From Rhodovarius crocodyli (lineage in GTDB: Bacteria; Pseudomonadota; Alphaproteobacteria; Acetobacterales; Acetobacteraceae), in NCBI GenBank assembly GCA_945901085.1, contig CAMDJV010000006.1:1-64000 (forward strand): a stretch of DNA of 64,000 nucleotides, given 5' to 3'. Each line of letters starts with the position of its first letter. Within the stretch, counting starts at the first letter, position 1. A program made the translations under genes and the position numbers. The notes beneath the pieces were generated by a model, which did not search any database, had not been told where the DNA came from, and saw only the letters and a program-made list of their open reading frames with translations. Below, in pieces: positions 54,655 to 63,869 of this stretch.

Positions 54655-55548
54655 ATGAGTGAATCCGCATCTGTTCTTGTCGCCGAAGTGCCAATCTCGG
54701 CTCATTCGATTGTTCTTAGCCATGGCACATATTGCGTTTTCGTCACCGGCGTGACCCAAGGCCTCACCGAGCGTGATCTGCCCGCGCTGCGCATCTCCAG
54801 CTCGCCCGGCAGTTCCACCGTGGCCGTGGCCGCCCTGCCTGGCGATGGTTGGCTGCGCCAACTGGGCGATGCCGTGCTGCTGCGCGTCGCCAGTGAACGC
54901 TCCCGCGTGCTCTTCACCAGCTACGACGAATCCCGCGCCCCCGGCGCCAAGCCACCACAAATCCAAATCCAACGCCTCGATGATGGCCGCCTGCCCGAGA
55001 GCCTGCGCCCCAACCCCGCGCTGCCAAAAGCCGATTACACCCTGCATTTCAGCCGCAAGGGCGATGTGCCCGCAGGCTTCGGCCAATGGGTGGGCAGCCT
55101 GGGCGATGATAGTTGGATCGAAGGTGTTGAATTGCTCGCCCCCGCGCCGCTTCAGCCCGCCGATCTGGAATATCAGGTGGTTCTGGGCCGCGGCTGGCTC
55201 TCCCCCTGGGTGCAGGCTGGCGAATTCTGCGGCAGCCGCGGCATGGGCCTGCCCATATTGGGCTTCCGCGCCCGGCTGCTGGGCCAGGCCGCCCAGCAAT
55301 GGCGCCTGCATTATGCCGGACGATGCGTCGATGGCAGGGAATTGCCCGAGGCTGAAAACGGCATGCCCTGCGAATCGGCCGACCTCACGCCCCTGGCCGC
55401 CCTGAACATCACCCTCGAACCCCTCGGCGGCACCCAGCCTGCCGCCATGCCACCGCCCAAACACAAAAAGCCGGCCAGGCCCAAGCCCGCCAAGTCCACA
55501 GCCGCCAGCCCCGCCGGCAAGACACGCCGTGCCAAGAAGGCCAGCTGA
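54655..55548 (+). CDS. Protein with ChW-like repeats, unknown function
   Basis: A 297-residue protein without signal peptide. From about residue 130 three segments share the layout 'Y.....GW..WV..G...G..G....I.G....L': GFGQWVGSLGDDSWIEGVELLA; GRGWLSPWVQAGEFCGSRGM with LGFRARLLG; and a weaker third ending LAALNITLEP. This resembles the clostridial hydrophobic-W (ChW) repeat of surface proteins. Cys residues occur in EFCGSRG, AGRCVDG and GMPCES. The C-terminus is a Lys/Ala/Pro tail (HKKPARPKPAKSTAAS...KKAS). ATG 54655 has GAGAGGAAG upstream. It overlaps the following glycosyltransferase gene by 20 bases. Confidence 0.75.
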   Translation: MSESASVLVAEVPISAHSIVLSHGTYCVFVTGVTQGLTERDLPALRISSSPGSSTVAVAALPGDGWLRQLGDAVLLRVASERSRVLFTSYDESRAPGAKPPQIQIQRLDDGRLPESLRPNPALPKADYTLHFSRKGDVPAGFGQWVGSLGDDSWIEGVELLAPAPLQPADLEYQVVLGRGWLSPWVQAGEFCGSRGMGLPILGFRARLLGQAAQQWRLHYAGRCVDGRELPEAENGMPCESADLTPLAALNITLEPLGGTQPAAMPPPKHKKPARPKPAKSTAASPAGKTRRAKKAS

Positions 55549-57295
55549 TAGCCGCAAGCCGGCCCCCTCGCCTCCACCGCAAAGCTGGTCAGGGCTGGTT
55601 GAATCCTATGCCCCGGCCGAGGGTGCGGAAGGTTGGCTGCTCTGCGGCAGCGCCGCCCAACCCTGGCCGGCCAGGATTGAGGCGGTTGAGGCGGTGTTCG
55701 AGCATGGCGTGCTCACAGGCACCCTGCTGAGCGTCTTCATCGCCGATGATCACACCCAAGGCCAGCGCTTCATCGCGCTTTTCCAGGCCCCCCGCCCGCC
55801 GGTCGGCCCCTTGCGCCAGCTTGCCGACGGACTGGGGCTGAGGCTGCAAGCCCAGGATGCCCGGCTTGAGGATGCCCAAGCTGCCGGCGCGCGCTGCCGG
55901 GCCATGCTGCATGCCGCCGCCAAAGCCAGCGACATCGCCAATACCATCCGCGCCGCCCTGCCCGTCCCGGCCTATACCGGCAATGACAGCCTCACCCCGC
56001 TCGGCCTGCCGCTGCGCATTGCCATCGATGCGGTGATACGCATCCCCCCCGCCGGCATCGCCATCGAGGGCGGGCTGGTTGACCCCATGCGGCTGGTCAC
56101 CCGGCTGGCCCTGCGCCAGGGCACCACCTGCCAGGTGCTGGAGCGCGACCATTGGGCGCTCATGCCGCGCCCCGACCTGGCCCCGCCCGGCAGCGCCGAG
56201 GATGCCATCCGCCATGGCGGCACCACCGGCTTCCTCGCCTATGCTCAGGGGCCCTTCCTTGCCGCGGCCCCACCCTGGCTTGAGGTTGAGACCCGCGATG
56301 GCACCATCGCCCATCTGCCCCTGCCGCGCCCGGCCGAGGGCGCGGGGCTGGCCGTGATCGAGCAGATTCTCGCCCTGCCACGCCCGCCGCTCGCCCGCAT
56401 CTCCACCGTGCTGGCCCACACCATCGGCCCCATTGCACGCGGCCTCAACCGCGCCCGCCTCGCACTGCGCCCCACGCCGCAGCGGCAGGATTTCGGCCCG
56501 CTGCCTGCCTCGCCCGAAAGGGCGCTGATCATCCCGTTGCATGGCAGGGTGGATTTCATGGCGCTGCAACTCGCGCTCTTCTCTGCCAGGCCCGATCCCG
56601 GCTGTGAGATTCTCTACATTCTCGACGATCCCCGCCTCGCCGAAGAGGCCGAGCGCATGGCCCAATCCTGCTGGATGCGCTTTCGCCTGCCCTTCAGCCT
56701 GCTCGATCTGGGTGCGCATCTGGGCTATGCGCCGGCCAATAATGCCGGCCTAGCCGCCGCCCGCGCGGCGCATCTATGCCTGCTCAATGCCGATGTCTTC
56801 CCCCGCCAGGGCGAGGGCATGGCCTGGCTGCCCCGCCTCTGCGCCCCGCTCGGCAAGCCGGCGGTGGGTGCGGTGGGTGCGACTTTGCTGTTCGAGGATG
56901 GCACGCTGCAACATGGCGGCATGGAATATCAGCGCGTGGCCAGCCTGCCGCCCTGGCCCTTCCCCATTCATCCCGGCAAGGGCGCCAAACCCGGCCCAGC
57001 CCGGCCCGCCTTGCGGGAGGTGAGCGCGCTCACCGGCGCCTGCCTCGCCATCCGCCGGGCCGATCTGCAGGCGCTGGGCGGGCTCGATGAGGATTGCATC
57101 ATCGCCGATTTCGAAGATGCGGCGCTGTGCGAGGCGCTGCGCGCGCGCGGCCTGCGCATCATGCTGCAGCCCGATGTGGTGCTCTATCACCTGGAGCGAC
57201 AAACCCCGGGCAGCCACGCCCCCTGGCGCAGCGGGGCCACCTTGGTCAATGCCAGCCACTTCGCCGCGCGTTGGAATCCCGATGCGCAAGGCTAA
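55529..57295 (+). CDS. Glycosyltransferase (GT2-like C-terminal half) with unknown N-terminal domain
   Basis: A 588-residue protein. The first 330 residues are unassigned; they open GLVESYAPAEGAEGWLLCGSAAQPWPARIEAV, which looks like the beta-domain fused to many Acetobacteraceae polysaccharide transferases. The C-terminal half is a GT-A fold: RALIIPLHGRVDFMALQLALF, LYILDDPRLAEEAE (in place of the usual DDGS), YAPANNAGLAAARAAHLCLLNADVFPR (the DxD-type NAD), then VGAVGATLLFEDGTLQHGGMEY and ALTGACLAIRRADLQALGGLDED. Likely builds surface polysaccharide. GTG start at 55529, inside the previous gene; the exact start is uncertain. Confidence 0.82.
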   Translation: MPRRPADSRKPAPSPPPQSWSGLVESYAPAEGAEGWLLCGSAAQPWPARIEAVEAVFEHGVLTGTLLSVFIADDHTQGQRFIALFQAPRPPVGPLRQLADGLGLRLQAQDARLEDAQAAGARCRAMLHAAAKASDIANTIRAALPVPAYTGNDSLTPLGLPLRIAIDAVIRIPPAGIAIEGGLVDPMRLVTRLALRQGTTCQVLERDHWALMPRPDLAPPGSAEDAIRHGGTTGFLAYAQGPFLAAAPPWLEVETRDGTIAHLPLPRPAEGAGLAVIEQILALPRPPLARISTVLAHTIGPIARGLNRARLALRPTPQRQDFGPLPASPERALIIPLHGRVDFMALQLALFSARPDPGCEILYILDDPRLAEEAERMAQSCWMRFRLPFSLLDLGAHLGYAPANNAGLAAARAAHLCLLNADVFPRQGEGMAWLPRLCAPLGKPAVGAVGATLLFEDGTLQHGGMEYQRVASLPPWPFPIHPGKGAKPGPARPALREVSALTGACLAIRRADLQALGGLDEDCIIADFEDAALCEALRARGLRIMLQPDVVLYHLERQTPGSHAPWRSGATLVNASHFAARWNPDAQG

Positions 57296-58511
57296 GGCCG
57301 ATGGCCGCCGCGTGCTGGTTGTCAGCCACACCCATCCCAAACTCACCCAGGGCGGTGGCGAGATCGTCGCCTTCGAAACCTTCCGCCGCCTCAACGCCAC
57401 GCCGGGATTTGAGGGTTTTCTGCTCAGCCACGATGCCAAAAAACTGCCGGTGCGGGCCGGTGCCGCCTTCACCCAGCCCTTCGGCCCGCGCGAATACCTC
57501 TATGGCGGCCGCAGTTTCGACCATTTCCTCTTCGCCAATCCCGACCCGAATTTCGCCCGCGCATTCGAGGCGCTGTTGGCGGAATTGCAGCCCGATATCG
57601 TGCATTTCCACCACTTCATCGGCATTGGCATCGAAGCCCTGGCCATGCCGCGGCGGGTGCTGCCCCGGGTGGAGGTGATGCTCACCCTGCATGAATACCT
57701 GCTGATCTGCCACCATCACGGCCAGATGGTCACCCGCCCAGACCTCACCCTTTGCACTGAAGCCAGCCCGCAAGCCTGCCATGGCTGCTTCCCGGAACAA
57801 TCACCGCAGTCCTTCTTCATGCGCGATTTGTGGCTGCGGCGGCATCTTGATGCGGTCGATCGCTTCATCGCCCCCAGCCATTTTCTGCGCGCGCGCTTTC
57901 TGGCCTGGGGCCTGGCCGAGGCGCGCATGCTGGTGCAGGCCAATCCCCTCCCCCCGCCAGCCCCGCGCCAGAAACCCTCACCCCGCCCGCCTGGCACGCC
58001 GCGCATCGGCTTTTTCGGCCAAATCTCGGAATTGAAGGGCCTGGGCGTGCTCTTTGCCGCCGCCCACATCCTCGCCGCGCGCGGCTGGCCGGGCGTGATC
58101 GAGATGCATGGCCGCCAGGAGGAACAACCCGAGCTTCTCCGCCGCCGCCTAGAGAGGCTGCTGGCCGCGCAGCCACCCAACATCACGCTCTGCGGCCCCT
58201 ATCCCAATGAAGCGGTGGGCGGGCTCATGGCGGGCTGCGATGCGGTCGTGGTGCCATCCATCTGGTGGGAAAACGCGCCCCTGGTGGTGCGGGAGGCCGC
58301 CGCCGCCGGGGTGCGGGTCATCGGCGCCGATCTGGGCGGGCTGGGCGAGGCGCTACGCGCGCTGCCTGGCAGCATTCTGCTCACCCCGCGGGACCCGCTG
58401 GCCCTGGCCGAGGCTATTCTCGCCCTGCCCCAGGCCGAACCCGCCCCCGCCGCCGCCCTAATCGAGACCGACCCGCTCAGCCTCTATCGCCGCGCATGGC
58501 CAAAAGGTTGA
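57282..58511 (+). CDS. Glycosyltransferase family 4 protein
   Basis: A 409-residue GT-B enzyme. N-terminal half: RRVLVVSHTHPKLTQGGGEIVAFE, HFHHFIGIGIEAL, LTLHEYLLICHHHGQM, and a Cys-rich TLCTEASPQACHGCFPE; DRFIAPSHFLRARFLAWG ends it. The C-terminal half has IGFFGQISELKGLGVLF, CGPYPNEAVGGLMAGCDAVVVPS and WWENAPLVVREAAAAGVRVIGAD (the ExxxxxxxE site). The Cys-x-x-Cys segment resembles those in family members that use an inserted zinc-like loop. ATG 57282 overlaps the previous stop by 14 bases, so the two glycosyltransferases and the ChW-like protein form an operon. Confidence 0.92.
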   Translation: MRKAKADGRRVLVVSHTHPKLTQGGGEIVAFETFRRLNATPGFEGFLLSHDAKKLPVRAGAAFTQPFGPREYLYGGRSFDHFLFANPDPNFARAFEALLAELQPDIVHFHHFIGIGIEALAMPRRVLPRVEVMLTLHEYLLICHHHGQMVTRPDLTLCTEASPQACHGCFPEQSPQSFFMRDLWLRRHLDAVDRFIAPSHFLRARFLAWGLAEARMLVQANPLPPPAPRQKPSPRPPGTPRIGFFGQISELKGLGVLFAAAHILAARGWPGVIEMHGRQEEQPELLRRRLERLLAAQPPNITLCGPYPNEAVGGLMAGCDAVVVPSIWWENAPLVVREAAAAGVRVIGADLGGLGEALRALPGSILLTPRDPLALAEAILALPQAEPAPAAALIETDPLSLYRRAWPKG

Positions 58512-58565
58512 AACGCCGCAGCGCGGCCCGCATATCGGCGGTTGCCATCATTGCAGGAGAAGACA

Positions 58566-60401
58566 ATGGAAGAGAGCCTGGAACGACATGAATTTGGCGC
58601 CGAGGTTGGCCGCCTGCTCGATCTGGTCGTCCATGCGCTGTATTCCGAGCGTGAGATCTTTCTGCGCGAACTCGTCGCCAATGCCGCCGATGCGGTGGAT
58701 CGCCGCCGCTTCGAGGCGCTGACCGACCCCACCCTCGCCCTCCCCGCCGAGCCGCGGCTGCGCATCCTGCCCGATAAGGCAGCCCGCAGCATCACCATCA
58801 GCGATTCCGGCATCGGCATGGCCAAGGCCGATCTGACCGCGCATCTGGGCACCATCGCCCGCTCCGGCACGCTGGCCTTCGCCAAATCCCTCGCCGATAC
58901 CCCGGCGGCGGAAAAGCCCAGCCTGATCGGCCAATTCGGCGTGGGCTTCTACTCCGCCTTCATGGTGGCCGAGCGGGTGGAGGTCACCTCCCGCCGCGCC
59001 GGCAGCGAGGAAGCCTGGGTCTGGGCCAGCGAGGGCCAGGGCGCCTATACGCTCGCGCCCGCCAGCCGCGCCGAGCCCGGCACCGATATCGTGCTGCACA
59101 TCAAAGCCGATGCCGAAGAATTCCTCGAACCCAGCCGCCTGCAAGCCATCATCCGCAAATGGGCGGACCACATCACCATCCCCATCACCGTTGCGCGCGA
59201 TGGTCTGGACGAGCCGGCCAATGAGGGCACTGCGCTGTGGCGCAAAGCCAAATCCGAGGTGACGGAAGAGCAGTACAAGGCCTTCTACCACCACGTCGCC
59301 CATGCCTTTGACAGTCCCTGGGCCACGCTGCATTGGCGCGCCGAGGGGGTGATGGAATTCACCGCCCTGCTCTTCATCCCTGGCATGAAACCCTTCCAGG
59401 CGGTCGAAGGTGAGCGTGACAGCAGGCTGCGCCTGCATGTGCGGCGCATGTTCATCACCGAGAGCGCTGCCCTGCTGCCGCCCTTCCTGCGCTTCGTGCA
59501 TGGCGTGGTCGATACCGAGGATTTGCCGCTCAATGTCAGCCGCGAGATGCTGCAAGCCACCCCGGTGCTCGCGCGCATCCGCAAGGCGGTGACCAACCGC
59601 GTGCTCTCCGAACTCAAGACCCAATCCAAGGATGCCGAGCGTTATGCCAGCTTCTGGGAGAATTTCGGCCCGGTGCTGAAGGAGGGTGTCTGGGAGGATG
59701 CCGAGCATCGCCAGGATGTCGCCGCCCTGCTGCGCTTCCGTTCCTCTTCGGTTGCGGGCTGGACATCGCTCGCCGATTACGTCGCCCGGATGAAACCGGG
59801 CCAGGAGGCGATCTATATCCTGGTGGGTGAGGACCCAGCGGCCCTGGCCAAATCGCCGCAACTCGAAGGCTTCCGCGCCAAGGGGGTGGAGGTGCTGCTG
59901 CTCGGCGACAGCATCGATGCCTTCTGGCCCGAGCGGCTGGCGATGTTTGACGCCAAGCCCATCCGCAGCATCACCCAGGGCATTGTCGATCTCTCCAAGA
60001 TCGAGGGCGCGGCCATGGAGGGCGAGGCGGCCGATCTGGAGCGCCTCTTGCCCCTGCTCAAGGAGATGCTGAAAGACCATATCTCCGATGCACGCGCGAC
60101 CGAGCGCCTGGTGGAAAGCGCCGCCGTCCTCGCCGCCCCGCAATACGGGCCAGACCTGCAAATGAGCCGGATGATGCGCCGCGCCGGCCGTGACACGCCG
60201 GGGCTGCTGCCGGTGCTTGAGGTGAATCCCCGCCACAGCCTGATCCGCCGCCTGGCCGAGCCATCCCTGCCCGAGGCCGAATTGGCCGAGACCGCCGGCG
60301 TGCTGCTCGACCTCGCCCTTATTCAGGATGGCGATGGCCCGCGCGACCCGGCCGCATTCGCCCGCCGCGTCGCCGCCGCCCTCGCATTGGGCGCGGGCTG
60401 A
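58566..60401 (+). CDS. htpG: Chaperone HtpG (Hsp90)
   Basis: A 611-residue Hsp90. The N-terminal ATPase domain has [23 protein letters not shown], the Bergerat-fold ISDSGIGM and [18 protein letters not shown]; the middle domain has [20 protein letters not shown]; the C-terminal dimerisation domain follows. The common ELISNASDA reads ELVANAADA, a conservative variation. AGGAG about eight bases before the ATG. A spacer of 54 bases separates it from the glycosyltransferase gene. An inverted repeat lies just downstream. Confidence 0.97.
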   Translation: MEESLERHEFGAEVGRLLDLVVHALYSEREIFLRELVANAADAVDRRRFEALTDPTLALPAEPRLRILPDKAARSITISDSGIGMAKADLTAHLGTIARSGTLAFAKSLADTPAAEKPSLIGQFGVGFYSAFMVAERVEVTSRRAGSEEAWVWASEGQGAYTLAPASRAEPGTDIVLHIKADAEEFLEPSRLQAIIRKWADHITIPITVARDGLDEPANEGTALWRKAKSEVTEEQYKAFYHHVAHAFDSPWATLHWRAEGVMEFTALLFIPGMKPFQAVEGERDSRLRLHVRRMFITESAALLPPFLRFVHGVVDTEDLPLNVSREMLQATPVLARIRKAVTNRVLSELKTQSKDAERYASFWENFGPVLKEGVWEDAEHRQDVAALLRFRSSSVAGWTSLADYVARMKPGQEAIYILVGEDPAALAKSPQLEGFRAKGVEVLLLGDSIDAFWPERLAMFDAKPIRSITQGIVDLSKIEGAAMEGEAADLERLLPLLKEMLKDHISDARATERLVESAAVLAAPQYGPDLQMSRMMRRAGRDTPGLLPVLEVNPRHSLIRRLAEPSLPEAELAETAGVLLDLALIQDGDGPRDPAAFARRVAAALALGAG

Positions 60402-60418
60402 ACCCCGCTTGCGCCTAT

Positions 60419-60443
60419 TTGTCATCATCGCCGGGGATGACAA
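60419..60443. terminator. Inverted repeat after htpG
   Basis: TTGTCATC (60419-60426) pairs exactly with GATGACAA (60436-60443) around a nine-base spacer, 18 bases after the htpG stop and 90 bases before ppk2. No T run; it could be a terminator or an operator for ppk2. A similar word occurs just before htpG (58537-58567), so it may also mark a duplicated flank. Confidence 0.4.
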
Positions 60444-60533
60444 CAACCCCGAGGCCGGGCATCAACAATCACAGAATATCTGGGGCAGCCATGCGGCCCT
60501 ATGTGCTTTTCGCGTGGCGAGGGAGAATGACCA

Positions 60534-61454
60534 ATGTCTGAACCGATGAATGATCCGACCGAAAAATCCTGGCTCGACCTCGAATTGCAGGATGATTTCG
60601 ATGAGGAGCTGGAGCAGGAGATCGATGATAGTCGCATCCCGCCCGAGCTGCGCGCCCTGCAGCAGGCCCGCAAGGCGCCGGGGATCGACCGCAGCTTCTA
60701 TTTCCGCGAATTGCTGCGGCTGCAATCCGAGCTGTTGAAGCTGCAGGATTGGGTGGTGCATAAGGGCCTCAAGGTCGTCGTGCTCTTCGAGGGGCGTGAC
60801 AGCGCCGGCAAGGGCGGCGCCATCAAGCGCATCACCCAACGGGTGAATCCGCGCACCTGCCGGGTTGTCGCCCTGCCCGCTCCCTCGGATCGTGAGAAGA
60901 AGCAATGGTATTTCCAGCGCTTCATCTCGCATCTGCCCGCGGCCGGCGAAATCGTGCTCTTCGACCGCAGCTGGTACAATCGCGCCGGCGTCGAGCGGGT
61001 GATGGGCTTCGCCAGTGAGACCGAGGTTGAGGATTTTTTCCGCGACGTGCCGGAATTCGAGCGCATGCTGGTCCGCTCCGGCATCATCGTCATCAAATAC
61101 TGGTTCTCGATCTCCGATGAGGAGCAGCAATACCGCTTCCTCATGCGCATCCACGACCCCATCAAGCAGTGGAAGCTCTCGCCCATGGACCTGCAATCGC
61201 GGATCCGCTGGGAGCAATACACCAAGGCGAAGGAGGATATGTTTGAGCGCACGAATATTCCCGAAGCGCCCTGGTACATCCTTGAAGGCAATGACAAGAA
61301 GCGGGCGCGGCTGAACTGCATCGCCCATCTGCTCTCGCTCATTCCCTATGAGGAGGTGCCGCACCAACCGATCTGCCTGCCAGAGCGCGTCTTTGACCCG
61401 AATTATGAGCGCCGCACCCTGCCAGTCGAACTCTACGTGCCGGAGACCTACTGA
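60534..61454 (+). CDS. ppk2: Polyphosphate kinase 2
   Basis: A 306-residue single-domain PPK2 that uses polyphosphate to phosphorylate nucleotides (or the reverse). Walker A VVLFEGRDSAGKGGAIKRI, VALPAPSDREKKQWYFQRF, Walker B IVLFDRSWYNRAGVERVMGF, the lid KYWFSISDEEQQYRF, and EAPWYILEGNDKKRARLN. The N-terminus is acidic (LELQDDFDEELEQEIDD). Possibly linked functionally to the polyphosphate-binding CHAD protein at 29532. ATG 60534. Confidence 0.95.
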   Translation: MSEPMNDPTEKSWLDLELQDDFDEELEQEIDDSRIPPELRALQQARKAPGIDRSFYFRELLRLQSELLKLQDWVVHKGLKVVVLFEGRDSAGKGGAIKRITQRVNPRTCRVVALPAPSDREKKQWYFQRFISHLPAAGEIVLFDRSWYNRAGVERVMGFASETEVEDFFRDVPEFERMLVRSGIIVIKYWFSISDEEQQYRFLMRIHDPIKQWKLSPMDLQSRIRWEQYTKAKEDMFERTNIPEAPWYILEGNDKKRARLNCIAHLLSLIPYEEVPHQPICLPERVFDPNYERRTLPVELYVPETY

Positions 61455-61516
61455 AGCACGGCTTGCGGCCCGTGCCGTTCCGGGCGCAACCTTCGTGATA
61501 AGGCAGGAGGTTACGC

Positions 61517-62269
61517 ATGGAACTCAGGGGTAAGGTGGCCGTGGTCACCGGGGGCAATGGCGGCTTGGGGCAGCGCATATGCCATGCCCTGGCGCGCGAG
61601 GGCGTGAACCTCGCCGTGGTCTATGCCCGCAGCCGTGACCAGGCCGAGGGCGTGGCCCGCGAATTGGCCGACCGCCATCAAATCCAAGCCGCTGCCCTGC
61701 CCTGTGACCTGGAGGACCCGGCCGCCGCCGAGGCGCTGGTGGCCGCAGTGATCGCCCGCTTCGGCCGGCTCGATATCCTGGTCAATGACGCCGCCTATAA
61801 TATAGCCATTCCCTTCGCGGAGCTCGAAACCCTCACCGATGCGGTGTGGGAGAAGGTGATGGCGGTGAACCTCACCGGCCCCATGCGCCTCACCCGCGCC
61901 GTGGCGCCGGTGATGAAGGCGCAAGGGGCTGGCCGGGTGGTCAATATCGCCTCCGTCGCAGGCCTTGGCCCCACCGGCTCCTCCATCGCCTATGCCGTCT
62001 CCAAGGCTGGCTTGATTCACCTCACCCGCTGCATGGCAGTGGCCATGGCGCCCGAGGCCCTGGTGAATTGCGTGGCCCCGGGCCTGCTGGAGGGCACCCG
62101 CGCCACCGCCAATCTGCGCCCCGAACAGGTCGAGCGTTCGGCAGCCGGAGCCCTGCTCAAGCGCGCGGCCGATAAGGATGATTGCGCCGAGATGGTGCTC
62201 ACCATGTGCCGCACTGAGACGATGACAGGGCAAACCGTGGTGATCGATTCGGGTCGGTTTTTTCACTGA
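61517..62269 (+). CDS. Short-chain dehydrogenase/reductase
   Basis: A 250-residue classical SDR. VAVVTGGNGGLGQRICHAL (TGxxxGxG with Leu), DILVNDAAYNIAI in place of NNAG, RVVNIASVAGLGPTGSSIAYAVSKAGL with the catalytic Ser and YxxxK, and VNCVAPGLLEGTRA. Substrate unknown. AGGAGG nine bases before the ATG. Followed after 76 bases by an amidohydrolase and then a cyclase-family gene, which may be one catabolic operon. Confidence 0.93.
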   Translation: MELRGKVAVVTGGNGGLGQRICHALAREGVNLAVVYARSRDQAEGVARELADRHQIQAAALPCDLEDPAAAEALVAAVIARFGRLDILVNDAAYNIAIPFAELETLTDAVWEKVMAVNLTGPMRLTRAVAPVMKAQGAGRVVNIASVAGLGPTGSSIAYAVSKAGLIHLTRCMAVAMAPEALVNCVAPGLLEGTRATANLRPEQVERSAAGALLKRAADKDDCAEMVLTMCRTETMTGQTVVIDSGRFFH

Positions 62270-62345
62270 AGGCCTGGCGGCGGCCTCAGGGCACAGCCCC
62301 CTTCAGGGCAGCATCTGTGACTTCTTCCTGAGAGGAAACGCGACA

Positions 62346-63863
62346 ATGGCCACCCAGAAACAAGGCGTCAGCCTCATCCGTGGCGGCCGTCTGACCGATA
62401 CGGCAATGCGCCGCGCCGCCCCCACCGATATCCTGATCAAGGATGGGGTGATCGTGGAGATGGGCCTGGGGCTTGCCGCCCCCGAAGGTGCCGCGGTGGT
62501 CAATGCCGAGGGCCTGTTGCTGCATCCGGGCCTGATCAATGCCCATACCCATGGCCATGGCGGGCTGGGCCGCGGCCAGGGCGACAAATTCACCCTCGAA
62601 TTGCTGCTCGCCGCCGCCCCCTGGCTGGGCGGTGGCCGCAACCTCGCGGATAAGAAACTCACCACCCTGATCTGCGCGGCCGAGATGGTGAGCAAGGGCT
62701 GCACCGCCGCCTATGATCTCTATTACGAATTCCCCCTCCCCTCGCGTGATGGGATGGATGCGGTGGCCGAAGCCTATAGCGAGTTGGGCATGCGCGCCGT
62801 GGTCGCCCCCATGGTGGCCGACCGCACGATGTATGAGGCCATCCCCGGCCTCGTTGATTCCATGCCCGCACCGCTGCAGGCCGAGGTCGCCAAGCTGCGC
62901 CTGCGCCCGCCCGAGGAAACGCTCGGCGCGATTGGCGAAATTCTGCACCATTGGCGCTGGGCGGGCCAGGATATCCGCGCCGCCGTCGCACCCACCATCC
63001 CGCATCATTGCTCGGATGGTTTCCTCTGCGGCTGCCGTGATCTGGCGAAGAAGCATGGCGTGGCGCTGCATAGCCATGTTGGCGAGAGCAAGGTGCAGGC
63101 CGTGGTCGGCATGCGCCAATACGGCAAGACCCTGGTCCAGCACATCGATGCGCTGGGCCTCATCGATGAGCATTTCACCGCAGCCCACGGCATCTGGCTC
63201 GATGATGATGATCTGCGGATCATCCGCCACCGTGGCGCCTCGCTCGCGCATAATCCCGGCTCCAATATGCGGCTGGGCAATGGCATGTTCCGGCTGCGCC
63301 GGGCGCTCGATTTGGGCGTCAATATCGGCATCGGCACCGATGGGGTGAATTGCTCCGACAACATCAACATGTATGAGGCGATGCGCTACGCCTCGATGCT
63401 GAGCAAGGTGCAAACCCCTGATCCGAGCCGCTGGGCCTCGGTGGAGGAGGTTTACAATGCCGCCACCGTGGGTTCAGCCCGGGCGCTGGGCTTCAAGGAT
63501 ATCGGCGCCATCGCGCCGGGCATGAAGGCCGATATCGTCTTTCTCGACCTCACGGCGATGAGCTGGATCCCGCATAATTGGACGGTGAACCAGCTTGTCC
63601 ATGCCGAGGATAGCTGCGGTGTGCGCCACACCATGATCGGCGGCGAATTCGTCTATTATGACCGCCGCCATACCAGGCTCGACATCGCCAAACTGGCCCG
63701 CGATGCCGAGGAGGCGCGCGAGAGGCTCGAGCGGCTGAGTGCTGGCATGCACGATCTGTATGAGCGGCTGCGGCCGATCATCGAGAGCTTCTGCCCCGGC
63801 CTGGCGATGGAGCCCTACCATCTCAACCGCTATATGTGTGACGCTCCGAACAACGGGATTTGA
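62346..63863 (+). CDS. Amidohydrolase family protein (cytosine deaminase/TRZ-like)
   Basis: A 505-residue metal-dependent hydrolase. The N-terminal beta domain and metal loop LLLHPGLINAHTHGHG (HxH), then VALHSHVGESKVQAV (His and Glu), FTAAHGIWLDDDDL, and GTDGVNCSDNINMYEAMR with the Asp, and GAIAPGMKADIVFLDL near the end. This is the ATZ/TRZ-type deaminase/chlorohydrolase family acting on C-N bonds in cyclic compounds; the substrate cannot be read. GAGAGG lies about 11 bases before ATG 62346. The next gene starts six bases after its stop. Confidence 0.9.
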   Translation: MATQKQGVSLIRGGRLTDTAMRRAAPTDILIKDGVIVEMGLGLAAPEGAAVVNAEGLLLHPGLINAHTHGHGGLGRGQGDKFTLELLLAAAPWLGGGRNLADKKLTTLICAAEMVSKGCTAAYDLYYEFPLPSRDGMDAVAEAYSELGMRAVVAPMVADRTMYEAIPGLVDSMPAPLQAEVAKLRLRPPEETLGAIGEILHHWRWAGQDIRAAVAPTIPHHCSDGFLCGCRDLAKKHGVALHSHVGESKVQAVVGMRQYGKTLVQHIDALGLIDEHFTAAHGIWLDDDDLRIIRHRGASLAHNPGSNMRLGNGMFRLRRALDLGVNIGIGTDGVNCSDNINMYEAMRYASMLSKVQTPDPSRWASVEEVYNAATVGSARALGFKDIGAIAPGMKADIVFLDLTAMSWIPHNWTVNQLVHAEDSCGVRHTMIGGEFVYYDRRHTRLDIAKLARDAEEARERLERLSAGMHDLYERLRPIIESFCPGLAMEPYHLNRYMCDAPNNGI

Positions 63864-63869
63864 AGAACC

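Noticed and set aside
58548-60446. 632-codon minus-strand frame opposite htpG
   Set aside because: Antisense shadow of htpG.
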